NCBI RefSeq assembly: GCF_013387455.1
Contig: NZ_VWNC01000003.1
Location: 186,001-250,000 of the forward strand
Reading direction: 5' to 3'
Source of the DNA: Mariprofundus sp. NF
Lineage (GTDB): Bacteria > Pseudomonadota > Zetaproteobacteria > Mariprofundales > Mariprofundaceae
Length of the DNA stretch: 64,000 nt
Below are positions 57,045 to 64,000 of this stretch, piece by piece (positions within the stretch are counted from its first letter, which is position 1; each line of letters starts with the position of its first letter). The position numbers and the translations under genes are program-made. The notes beneath the pieces are model-generated. The model was given only the letters and a program-made list of their open reading frames with translations. It was not told the DNA's origin and ran no database searches.

Positions 57045-57384
57045 TTATACCCTCCTCGTATTGTTAAGCCAAAGCTTAAGTTACTACATATAGTAGTCGT
57101 AACATAAGTGGTCGGCATTCTGCATATCTGAAATAGGCATATCAAGTACAATTTTAAATAAAATTTAATGTTTGTTCATGTTGGGTTCATCTTAAATCGC
57201 GATCAATAAACATGCATTGTAAACACACCCACAATAAAGCCATGGGAATCTGCATAGTTACAAGATCGAGTACTTTTAAAGCATAAGAGAATCATGAACC
57301 ACAACAAGTGCCATAAGAGATTGTTATAGGGGCATCATGACAGTTTATTTAATATAGATAGTGCGGAAACAGAGCGTAAAAGAG
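57045..57384 (-). promoter_or_regulatory. Control region upstream of the oxidase operon
   Basis: A 340-base AT-rich gap with no gene. On the minus strand TTGATA (57140-57145) and CAGAAT (57117-57122) are 17 bases apart and form a fair sigma-70 promoter. Downstream of it are two short palindromes: ACTAC-ATATA-GTAGT at 57083-57097 and TTAAGC-CAAA-GCTTAA at 57064-57079. A weak FNR-like site (TAAAT-CGCG-ATCAA) is at 57193-57206. Confidence 0.45.
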
Positions 57385-57906
57385 TCAGAAATCATCTATT
57401 TCAATGATAGGTTTGACCGCCATAGGGCGAATAGGTGCATCAGAGAGCACCTTCTCTACAGCCACCTCATCACAATCGGCAAAACGGGCACAGTGCACAC
57501 AGACCGTCCACACCTTATGAGGCAGGCTCTCTTTCGAAACCACCCGATAACCGAGCTTAAGAAAGAAGCCGGTAACATAGGTCAGAGCAAACAGCTTGGC
57601 GACACCAAGACCCAGAGCCCACTGCTCACACCCCTCAACCAGCAGTCGACCCACACCATGCTTCTGGAATTCAGGATCAACCACCAGCGAGCGCACCTCG
57701 GCAAGGTTTTCCCCATAGATATGAACACAGACCACACCAGCCAGCTGACCATCATACTCAGCCACCAGAAACTCCTGCAGGTGCTGAAAGATATTATCCC
57801 TGTCACGAGCTAATATAATATCCTTTTCGGCAAACGGCTTAAGCAGATGATCAATGGCCTCCACGTCACCAGCGGCAGCACTGCGAACAGATATCTTATG
57901 TGTCAT
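57385..57906 (-). CDS. N-acetylglutamate synthase-like GNAT (short ArgA type)
   Basis: A 173-residue GNAT protein. The acetyl-CoA site is in VRSLVVDPEFQKHGVGRLLV. The tail LPHKVWTVCVHCARFADCDE with its Cys pattern is typical of short, stand-alone N-acetylglutamate synthases (as in Mycobacterium ArgA), which start arginine synthesis. The gene overlaps the recN stop region by four bases and is therefore co-transcribed with it. Confidence 0.82.
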   Translation of the reverse strand: MTHKISVRSAAAGDVEAIDHLLKPFAEKDIILARDRDNIFQHLQEFLVAEYDGQLAGVVCVHIYGENLAEVRSLVVDPEFQKHGVGRLLVEGCEQWALGLGVAKLFALTYVTGFFLKLGYRVVSKESLPHKVWTVCVHCARFADCDEVAVEKVLSDAPIRPMAVKPIIEIDDF

Positions 57907-59576
57907 AGTGCCCTCACCGCCCTGCCACGTGCCAGCATGATTTCAGCATGGCGGGATGACTCATCATCAATGCCACCAAGCATGCGGGAGATCTCCTGCA
58001 GGCGTTGATCCGCCTCCACGGCTCTAAGCTGCGTTACCGTCCGCCCCTCTTGCTCATGTTTGCTGATAACAACCTGATGATTGGCGCAGGATGCAACCTG
58101 TGGCAGATGCGAAATAACCAGCACCTGTCGCTCACTGCCCATTGCCGCCAGCAGCTCACCCACACACCACGCTGTTTCACCACCAATACCGGTATCCACC
58201 TCATCAAAGACGGCGATATGGGGCATATCTGAGAGCAACCCGCACCCCTTCAGAGCCAGAACAAGACGGGAGAGCTCACCACCGGATGCGACAGCAGCCA
58301 GATCACGCCATGGCTCACCGGGATTGGACATCACCTGCATGGTCACACTATCCCATCCATCCACACCCCATGCAGTCTCCTGCTGTGCATTGGCAGTGAC
58401 ACTGAAACGAATCTGCATACCGGCAAGAGACAAACGATCCATAAATGGCCGCAGCGCATCACTAAGCTCAGCACCACAAGCAGTGCGCGCCTCTGTCAGC
58501 GCCTGAGCAGCCTTAACAAATTGATTTTTAGCTTCATCCAGAGCTTTGCTTAAAGAGGCTTCATCCCAACCAGCAGTATCAAGCTGTGAGAGCTGCTCCT
58601 GCCACTGCTCTATTAATAGAATAAGTCCATCTTCATCGGTGCCATGTCGCCGTTTTGCTTCAAAGAGCTGCATCAACCGCTCTTCATTGCGGCGCAACTG
58701 AGCCTCATCAAACGAATCATCCAGCAGTGCACTCAATTCAGGTGTCAACTCACCCAGCAGGGCATCAATCTGGTCGATAAGCTCCGCCGCTGTTCTCAGA
58801 CCGGCATGATAGGGCGCTGCGGCTGCCACTTCATGGCCAGCTTTGGCAACCAACTGACGTGCACTTGGCTCCGCCTCATCCAGAAGCTGTAGCGCCTGAT
58901 TGGCAGAGTGCTGAATCTGAGCATGATGCCGCCCCGCCTCGACCTCAGCCTGCAAGGCATCACCAATCCCTGGCTCCAGCTCCAGAAGCTGCAGGGCCTT
59001 TAACTGCTCACGCATCCATGCGGCCTGCTGCTCGCTCTGCCCACGTTCAGACTGGAGATCATGAAGGCGGCTCTTCATCTGCCGCCACTGCTCACAGGCA
59101 ACTTTCACAGCCTGCCGCAGCTGATCACTCACTCTGGCATCCAACAGCGAGCGCTGAAATCCCGGCTGCATCAGAATTTGATGTTCATGCTGACCGTGCA
59201 GATCCAGACAGATCGCGCCCAGTTGCTGAAGCAGCTTCAACGCTACCGGGGTACCATTAATATAAGCGCGTGAGCGGCCATCTCTGCTGATCAGCCGCCG
59301 CAGTATCAGTTCATCCTCAAGCTCAATCTCCTGCTCATCAAGCAGTGCATTGATTCTGACATCCTCACCATCCCAGATGGCAATCACTTCGGCCTTCTCC
59401 GCCCCGTGACGCACCCAGTCGGAACTGGCACGAGCCCCAAACACCGCCCCCAGTGCATCCACCAGCATCGACTTACCGGCTCCGGTTTCACCGGTAAACA
59501 CGGTCATGCCCGACTCCAGCTCAAGCTGGGCCTTCTCAATCAGTGCGAATTGTTTAACCGTAAGCGAGGTTAGCAT
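57903..59576 (-). CDS. recN: DNA repair protein RecN
   Basis: A 557-residue SMC-like ATPase with Walker A GETGAGKSMLVDAL (about 30-43), a long coiled-coil centre, a signature VASGGELSRLVLAL, and Walker B AVFDEVDTGIGGETA. RecN acts in double-strand break repair. Length is typical. It lies 12 bases after nadK. Confidence 0.95.
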   Translation of the reverse strand: MLTSLTVKQFALIEKAQLELESGMTVFTGETGAGKSMLVDALGAVFGARASSDWVRHGAEKAEVIAIWDGEDVRINALLDEQEIELEDELILRRLISRDGRSRAYINGTPVALKLLQQLGAICLDLHGQHEHQILMQPGFQRSLLDARVSDQLRQAVKVACEQWRQMKSRLHDLQSERGQSEQQAAWMREQLKALQLLELEPGIGDALQAEVEAGRHHAQIQHSANQALQLLDEAEPSARQLVAKAGHEVAAAAPYHAGLRTAAELIDQIDALLGELTPELSALLDDSFDEAQLRRNEERLMQLFEAKRRHGTDEDGLILLIEQWQEQLSQLDTAGWDEASLSKALDEAKNQFVKAAQALTEARTACGAELSDALRPFMDRLSLAGMQIRFSVTANAQQETAWGVDGWDSVTMQVMSNPGEPWRDLAAVASGGELSRLVLALKGCGLLSDMPHIAVFDEVDTGIGGETAWCVGELLAAMGSERQVLVISHLPQVASCANHQVVISKHEQEGRTVTQLRAVEADQRLQEISRMLGGIDDESSRHAEIMLARGRAVRAL

Positions 59577-59588
59577 TAGGGGCCCTCG

Positions 59589-60461
59589 TTAGCGCGTCTC
59601 AACCTGACCAGCCCACTTCAGTTTGGTCCTGAGTACTTCGTAGTAGTGATGGCGGTCAGGCAGATAAACCAGTGAGATATAGCCATTTTTACGCACCACA
59701 ATGCGATCATTCTGCTCCAGTCGAAGCATCTCTATGCCATCAAGATTAAGCGCTGCGCCCTGAGATGAAGACTCAACCAGATGCAGTTCGATCTGTTCAT
59801 CAGCCGGGATCACAACCGGACGATTAGAGAGTGTGTGCGGACAGACTGGAACTACACTGATCGCGTCAACAGCTGGATGAACGATAGGGCCACCCGCCGA
59901 AAGCGCATAGGCAGTGGAACCGGCAGGTGTGGCCAGAATCAGACCGTCACCACGCATACGGAATACAAAGCGCTCATTCACACACATCTCAAAACCGATC
60001 ATGCCACCGCGACGTTCAAGCACGACATCATTCATCGCCCTGCTGCTCATCAATTTTTCACTACCGCGCCACACCTCGGCATGAAGGCTGAAATGGCGCG
60101 TGGTTTTCAGGTTGCCGGCAAGAATCTGTTCCACCACATCAAACATATGACCAACTGGCGTATCCGTAAGAAAGCCAAGGCGTCCGAGATTAATACCTAG
60201 AATAGGTGTTTCCGAACCAATAAAATCACGCGCAGCGTGCAGCAATGTGCCATCACCACCAAGCACAATCATCAACTCAACCTTGTCAGGCATCTCAGCA
60301 ACCGGCAGACGATCACAGCCTGTCGCGCAACCTATACAGGTCTCCAGCTTTTGATCGACAAAGACCGTACAGTCCCGCTCAACCAGCCAGCGATGCAACT
60401 CACAGAGCAGTGCGCAGGCACGTGCATCATTCGGCTTGATGCTGATGCCGATACGATTCAC
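59589..60461 (-). CDS. nadK: NAD kinase
   Basis: A 290-residue NAD kinase with the catalytic GGDGTLLHAARDF and the second family motif TPAGSTAYALSAGGPIVHP. It makes NADP. The start GTG 60461 overlaps the upstream cytochrome stop (GTGA), giving a length close to E. coli NadK (292); an ATG at 60479 would add six residues not expected. It is followed by recN, a common arrangement. Confidence 0.95.
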   Translation of the reverse strand: MNRIGISIKPNDARACALLCELHRWLVERDCTVFVDQKLETCIGCATGCDRLPVAEMPDKVELMIVLGGDGTLLHAARDFIGSETPILGINLGRLGFLTDTPVGHMFDVVEQILAGNLKTTRHFSLHAEVWRGSEKLMSSRAMNDVVLERRGGMIGFEMCVNERFVFRMRGDGLILATPAGSTAYALSAGGPIVHPAVDAISVVPVCPHTLSNRPVVIPADEQIELHLVESSSQGAALNLDGIEMLRLEQNDRIVVRKNGYISLVYLPDRHHYYEVLRTKLKWAGQVETR

Positions 60462-60739
60462 TTGGCAGCCCCTACCCATTTTTCAGGCTGGGTATGACAT
60501 AAAAAACATTTATCCACCTTCGTATGTTTTGCAGACTGGGGATAAACACCCTCAGCGCCATGGCAGCTCATACAAGCGGCTCTTGATGTGGAAGTGCGGT
60601 GGGCCTCATCATCGGGAACAGGTGTGGTTTTGCGCTCACTTGTGCCCAGCACCAGTGCCAGCACTACGGCAGCTACCATGCCGAGAAAAAACAGGTCTCG
60701 TTTACCCGGTTTCCAGGAACCCTTTTGCTGATTTGCCAT
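60458..60739 (-). CDS. Membrane-anchored diheme cytochrome c (NapB-like)
   Basis: A 93-residue protein with an N-terminal membrane helix (about 17-32) and two heme sites CMSCH and CFLCH in a short tail (SCHGAEGVYPQSAKHTKVDKC between them). The short tail resembles part of NapB or other small multiheme proteins. Its stop overlaps the start of nadK, so expression of the two is coupled. Its electron partner is unknown. Confidence 0.88.
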   Translation of the reverse strand: MANQQKGSWKPGKRDLFFLGMVAAVVLALVLGTSERKTTPVPDDEAHRTSTSRAACMSCHGAEGVYPQSAKHTKVDKCFLCHTQPEKWVGAAK

Positions 60740-60993
60740 TCCATCTCCCCGTAGAGGTACAGATTTATCACTGTCTTTGCCGCTTTGGCAAGATCAGAGC
60801 AATACTTAACCATCTGCAACGCCGATTCCACCAGCAATTTATCCACTACCGTCATTCATCACAATTACCTCACAAAGGAAAGGGGCAAAAACTGCCGCCA
60901 TCAACTTTTTATTTATGGCGCTGACTGCTAGGTTGTCGCATAGAGTGTACCGGCAAGGTGCACAAACCGAAGTTTTGAAGTAGAGGATATGAC

Positions 60994-61170
60994 ATGAACG
61001 TTGATCAACATTTAAAAGTTGCACAGTGGCACATCGAACAGGCTCGCCTGCACGCCACATCACAGCACGCCTGTGGCTGCCCTGCCAACGAGCACTACCA
61101 GAAAATCATTGATGAAGTTGAAGCCGGCGCAAAAATCGAAGAAGAACTGGTCTGCTCAACAGAGAAGTAA
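60994..61170 (+). CDS. 58-residue protein of unknown function
   Basis: A short frame starting at ATG 60994 with AGAGGA upstream and ending in TAA, immediately before a strong terminator. The product is soluble, with a CGCP motif in HACGCPANEHYQ and an acidic helix at the end. The Cys-His-rich part could bind a metal. A good ribosome binding site and its own terminator support it as a real gene. Confidence 0.75.
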   Translation: MNVDQHLKVAQWHIEQARLHATSQHACGCPANEHYQKIIDEVEAGAKIEEELVCSTEK

Positions 61171-61190
61171 CGCGACGCTAAATCGCTTTC

Positions 61191-61221
61191 AAAGCCGCCC
61201 CGCAAGGGCGGCTTTTTTTAT
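61191..61221 (+). terminator. Rho-independent terminator
   Basis: AAAGCCGCCC at 61191-61200 and GGGCGGCTTT at 61206-61215 form a ten-base stem with a CGCAA loop, followed by a T-run. It follows the 58-residue gene by 20 bases. Confidence 0.95.
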
Positions 61222-61312
61222 CCCCTTTTAGCCATTTTTCTACCCCAACAAGCAGGCTAATCCGCCACCAACGCACACCTCCACCGCCTCAAATTCCAAT
61301 CCCCTCAAAAAT

Positions 61313-61328
61313 TAGCACGCTTCTTGCT
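61313..61328 (+). promoter_or_regulatory. Sigma-54 promoter for the stator operon
   Basis: TAGCACG-CTTC-TTGCT matches the sigma-54 consensus TGGCACG-N4-TTGCW with one change (A for the first G of the -24 GG). It lies 75 bases upstream of motA. A leader hairpin (CGCCC with GGGCG, plus TCT/AGA) is at 61349-61370. Confidence 0.7.
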
Positions 61329-61402
61329 AACTTATGATAAAAGTAAAACGCCCATCTTATTAGAAGGGCGATGAATCATAAGACGTCTTGTGGGAGGTTA
61401 CT

Positions 61403-62161
61403 GTGGATATTGCAACTCTAATCGGCATTGTAGTCGCATTCGGCCTGGTGGTCAGTGCCATTGGTGGGGGTATCTCAAGCTTTATTGACCCCCCTTCTAT
61501 GCTTATTGTTATTGGCGGTACGGTCGGCGTACTGCTGGTTGGATATCCGCTTAAAAACTGTATCGGTGTTATCGGCGTGGTCATGAAAACCTTCATGTAC
61601 AAAGTCGACACAGGCTCTGAAGTGATTACCAAACTGGTAGAACTTGCGCAGATCGTGCGCAAAGACGGAATTTTGGCGCTTGAGAGTGAAGTGAAAACCA
61701 TCGACAACGCATTCATGGCCAAAGGCCTGCAGATGGCCATTGACGGGCAGGAGCCCTCAGCCATCGAAGATATTCTCTACATGGAGATGGATAAGGTTTC
61801 CGAACGTCACTCCAGAGGTGCAGATATGTTCACCTCCCTTGGCACCTACGCCCCATCAATGGGTATGATCGGCACACTGGTAGGCCTGGTTTTGATGCTG
61901 CAGAACATGAGCGACCCCTCATCGATCGGCCCCTCCATGTCCATCGCTCTGCTGACAACATTTTATGGTGCCCTGATGGCTAACATTCTTTTCCTGCCCA
62001 TGGCCGGTAAGCTCAAGACACGCAGTAAAGAGGAGCTTCTGATTCATGAGATTGTGCTGGTTGGCATTCAGTCACTGGTTATCGGTGAGAACCCCCGCAT
62101 CATGGAGTCCAAACTACTGGGTTATCTGCCTCCGAAAGAACGCATCTCCTCCTTCGATTAA
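61403..62161 (+). CDS. motA: Flagellar stator protein MotA/PomA
   Basis: A 252-residue MotA/PomA-type protein with four membrane helices and the conserved APSMGMIGTLVGL helix region. It forms the ion channel of the flagellar stator with MotB. The start is GTG 61403 with GGGAGG upstream, not the earlier TTG in frame. It is the first gene of the stator operon. Confidence 0.94.
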   Translation: MDIATLIGIVVAFGLVVSAIGGGISSFIDPPSMLIVIGGTVGVLLVGYPLKNCIGVIGVVMKTFMYKVDTGSEVITKLVELAQIVRKDGILALESEVKTIDNAFMAKGLQMAIDGQEPSAIEDILYMEMDKVSERHSRGADMFTSLGTYAPSMGMIGTLVGLVLMLQNMSDPSSIGPSMSIALLTTFYGALMANILFLPMAGKLKTRSKEELLIHEIVLVGIQSLVIGENPRIMESKLLGYLPPKERISSFD

Positions 62162-62185
62162 GAGTGCCAACGGAAACCACAAGCC

Positions 62186-62956
62186 ATGGCTAAAGATAAA
62201 AAACCGGCACCTCTGCCCTTTCCCTCGGATCCGGGCGCCGCTCTGTTTCTGGAACTGATGATGCAGATGCTGGCCTTCTTTATTCTGCTCACCTCCTACG
62301 CGGTAATTGTGGAGGATAAACGTCTGGCCGCCATGGGCTCACTGGCCGGCACCTTTAACCCGATGCCGCGCGGCGCCAATCTCTCTGATGGGGAAGGCCC
62401 CGCACTGCCAACCCGTGATATTGTCGATGGCTCCACAGCCCCCAAGAGGACCGCCAAAGAATTGACAGATATCTCCAGAGATCTCGGCATGGAGGACTCT
62501 GTGCAGGTGCTGCCGCTGGATCAGGATACCGTTAAAGTACGCTTCGATGAACATATCGCTTTTACCTCAGGCGGCGTTGAGTTGGCACCTGAGGCCATGC
62601 CGCTGATTGATCAGCTGGCAAGCAGCTTCAAAAAACCGGAAGTCATTGAAATACAGATCGAAGGCCATACCGATGACACACCACTGCGTGGCGGCAGCTA
62701 CCCCTCCAACTGGGAGCTCTCAGCAGCACGTGCAATGAGTGTATTCCATGCATTCGCAGAGCGAGGTGTACCTGCTGGCCGTATGACTGCAGCAGGCATG
62801 GGTGACAAACACCCTATAAAGGATCGACCGGATTTAAGCAGGCGCGTTGATATTACCCTTAAATTCCGACCTGTTACAGATGACTCCCCGGTCCAGAAGG
62901 GCAACATCCAGCAGCTGCAACGTCCGGCAATTGCACCACCACGGAGCTCCTTCTAA
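62186..62956 (+). CDS. motB: MotB-like stator protein with Glu at the ion-binding position
   Basis: A 256-residue protein with one membrane helix (about 18-40) and a C-terminal OmpA/MotB peptidoglycan-binding domain (about 125-232; QIEGHTDDTPL, NWELSAARAM). The key ion-binding Asp of MotB (in FADL) is Glu here (E23 in FLELMMQM). It overlaps motB2 by one base and follows motA by 24 bases. Both MotB copies are in the same operon with one MotA. Confidence 0.9.
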   Translation: MAKDKKPAPLPFPSDPGAALFLELMMQMLAFFILLTSYAVIVEDKRLAAMGSLAGTFNPMPRGANLSDGEGPALPTRDIVDGSTAPKRTAKELTDISRDLGMEDSVQVLPLDQDTVKVRFDEHIAFTSGGVELAPEAMPLIDQLASSFKKPEVIEIQIEGHTDDTPLRGGSYPSNWELSAARAMSVFHAFAERGVPAGRMTAAGMGDKHPIKDRPDLSRRVDITLKFRPVTDDSPVQKGNIQQLQRPAIAPPRSSF

Positions 62957-63654
62957 TGGCCCGCAAGAAGAAGTGGCCGGTAGTATACCAGCCCAATACA
63001 GAAGCGTGGATGACCACCTTTGCCGATCTGGTCAGTCTGATGCTTACTTTTTTCATCCTGCTGATCTCAATGTCCACGATGGATAAAACGGGCCTTGCCG
63101 ATATTGAATCCTCATTCACAAAAGCAGTTTCTGTACTTAATGCCGGCTCAAAAACTGAACTGCAGATCATGCCTCCTATCTCGATGCAGAAACTGGTCTC
63201 TGCCAAAGAGCTGATGCTGGCGATGCGCCAGAACAGTAAAGCCATGCTGCAGAACAGCACCCTTGAACACAAAGTTAAAGGTGTGATTATCAAGGATCGC
63301 CTCTACCTTCGCATTCCTGACACCACGCTGTTTGAGAAGGGCTCAGCCGAACTCAAAGAGGATCATATTGAAGCACTGAAAAAACTGGCGCAAATGTTGG
63401 CTATCACCCCCGGAAGCATCCGCGTTCAGGGTCACACCAATGAGAATCTGGACCTGGCTGACAGTCAGTTTGCAGACCCCTGGACGCTCTCACTGGCCAG
63501 AGCGGCATCAGTCTTGCATATACTCGAAGATGAAGGGGTCAATCCAAACCGGCTATCGATGGTCGGTTACGGACCTTCGCTGCCGATTTCTACTGAGGCG
63601 ACCCCCTTCGGGCGCAGTAAAAATCGGCGTGTAGAGATTATGGTTTACAAATAA
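62956..63654 (+). CDS. motB: Stator protein MotB, second copy
   Basis: A 232-residue MotB with the canonical ion-binding Asp (D24 in TFADLVSLM) at the start of its single membrane helix (about 22-42) and a C-terminal OmpA/MotB domain (about 112-230; VQGHTNENLDL, TLSLARAASVLH). It anchors the stator to peptidoglycan. The start is ATG 62956, overlapping the stop of the first MotB-like gene. Confidence 0.93.
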   Translation: MARKKKWPVVYQPNTEAWMTTFADLVSLMLTFFILLISMSTMDKTGLADIESSFTKAVSVLNAGSKTELQIMPPISMQKLVSAKELMLAMRQNSKAMLQNSTLEHKVKGVIIKDRLYLRIPDTTLFEKGSAELKEDHIEALKKLAQMLAITPGSIRVQGHTNENLDLADSQFADPWTLSLARAASVLHILEDEGVNPNRLSMVGYGPSLPISTEATPFGRSKNRRVEIMVYK

Positions 63655-63701
63655 TGGGCGTACCTATCAGTACAACCACACGATGAACGTGGAGGAGCAG
63701 C

Positions 63702-64000
63702 ATGGCAGATAAAGAGGAAAAGAAAGAGGAAGGCAAACCATCAGGTGGCGGACTGCTGCCGATCATCAATCTTGTGCTTCTGGTGCTGGTGCTTGCCGTC
63801 GGTGGTTTTATCGCATGGAAAATGATCAGTATGGAGTCTGCACCGTCCAGTAGTGATCAAACAGCCGTTGAGCAGACCGATAATACCACAATCCCTGAGG
63901 CTGAGGATGATAGTGATGAGCCACCGGTGCTGATCGATATTGAAAACATTACGGTCAATCTTGCCGATACCGACCAGAGTCGTTTTTTGCGCACACAGAT
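63702..64000 (+). CDS. fliL: Flagellar basal body-associated protein FliL, N-terminal part
   Basis: The frame starts at ATG 63702 with GGAGGAG upstream and runs off the right edge (99 codons visible). It has a charged N-terminus, one membrane helix at about 20-40, an acidic linker and then VLIDIENITVNLADTDQSRF, the conserved start of the FliL domain. FliL sits around the stator. Its place after the motB genes supports the call. Confidence 0.88.
   Translation, partial: MADKEEKKEEGKPSGGGLLPIINLVLLVLVLAVGGFIAWKMISMESAPSSSDQTAVEQTDNTTIPEAEDDSDEPPVLIDIENITVNLADTDQSRFLRTQ

Noticed and set aside
60673-60855. 60-residue frame before the diheme cytochrome, start MTVVDKLLVES
   Set aside because: It overlaps the cytochrome start by 67 bases, its last part is a shifted reading of that gene, and the ribosome binding site is poorly spaced. 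A short upstream peptide is not excluded.
1-64000. CRISPR array, tRNA or rRNA genes, insertion sequences
   Set aside because: No regularly spaced repeats, cloverleaf-like segments or transposase-like frames were seen by eye; a dedicated scan was not possible.

Overview
The window reads as a chromosomal segment of a motile, aerobic Gram-negative proteobacterium. It encodes an outer membrane (BamD, FadL, several lipobox lipoproteins), a Tat system, flagellar stator and hook-length genes, an aa3-type cytochrome c oxidase with its assembly factors, and RNase E with a divergent RluC gene. The mix of respiratory genes, many small c-type and b-type cytochromes, three SCO proteins and dense two-component signalling would fit a marine Zetaproteobacterium such as Mariprofundus or a relative. 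That is an impression from gene content; no rRNA or marker-gene search was possible. I saw no tRNA, rRNA, CRISPR array, insertion sequence or prophage.

Layout. 1-1399 (-) is the N-terminal part of a large exported protein that runs off the left edge. 1644-6035 (+) is a four-gene cluster: coiled-coil protein, membrane protein with BON-like repeats and an OmpA-like end, Ras-like small GTPase, class III adenylate cyclase. I regard it as the best candidate for an undescribed system. 6087-7618 (-) is tatABC plus a small His-rich membrane peptide. 7915-13780 (+) is a signalling operon: a receiver, a 1014-residue hybrid kinase with a Rossmann-like N-terminus and a degenerate GGDEF domain, a second receiver, and a membrane hybrid kinase; a terminator follows. 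13867-15962 (+) carries fliK and an FlhB C-terminal-domain homologue. 15971-19850 (-) holds a small membrane protein, a Rossmann-fold dehydrogenase-like protein, a Sel1-repeat protein and ettA. 20023-22323 (-) is an AT-rich diguanylate cyclase with two periplasmic binding domains.

22435-29002 is RNA modification and envelope biogenesis: rluC (-) divergent from rne-rluD-pgeF-bamD-lipoprotein (+). 29024-32819 (-) is fadE and fadL. 32905-35481 (-) is a flavin disulfide oxidoreductase, a TVP38/DedA-type membrane protein and a small exported protein. 35586-39921 includes prfC, darP, a lipoprotein cytochrome c, an SCO protein and a GNAT enzyme, with a MITE-like inverted-repeat element between prfC and darP. 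39923-43700 (-) is a YajR-like MFS transporter, ctaA and a divergent heme-copper-oxidase-like protein that appears to lack two of the three CuB histidines. 43786-46345 (-) is a tandem pair of paralogous exported proteins of unknown function.

46499-50623 holds a cytochrome b561-like protein, a PAS sensor without output domain, a membrane cyclic-nucleotide-binding-like protein, a short CuA protein, a membrane-anchored GyrI-like protein and a 40-residue membrane peptide. 50665-57044 (-) is the main oxidase locus, transcribed ctaE, SCO, ctaC, ctaD, terminator, ctaB, SCO, Sel1 lipoprotein. 57385-60739 (-) is a diheme cytochrome, nadK, recN and an N-acetylglutamate-synthase-like GNAT. 60994-61170 (+) is a 58-residue protein with a strong terminator. 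61403-64000 (+) is a flagellar stator operon, motA, two different motB genes and fliL (cut by the right edge), behind a good sigma-54 promoter match.

Two themes connect the regions. Respiration: the A2-type aa3 oxidase, heme A and heme O synthases, three SCO chaperones and several small cytochromes form an oxygen-respiration set. Signalling to motility and envelope: a cyclase, a diguanylate cyclase, a cyclic-nucleotide-binding-like protein, two hybrid kinases and the stator genes are all present.
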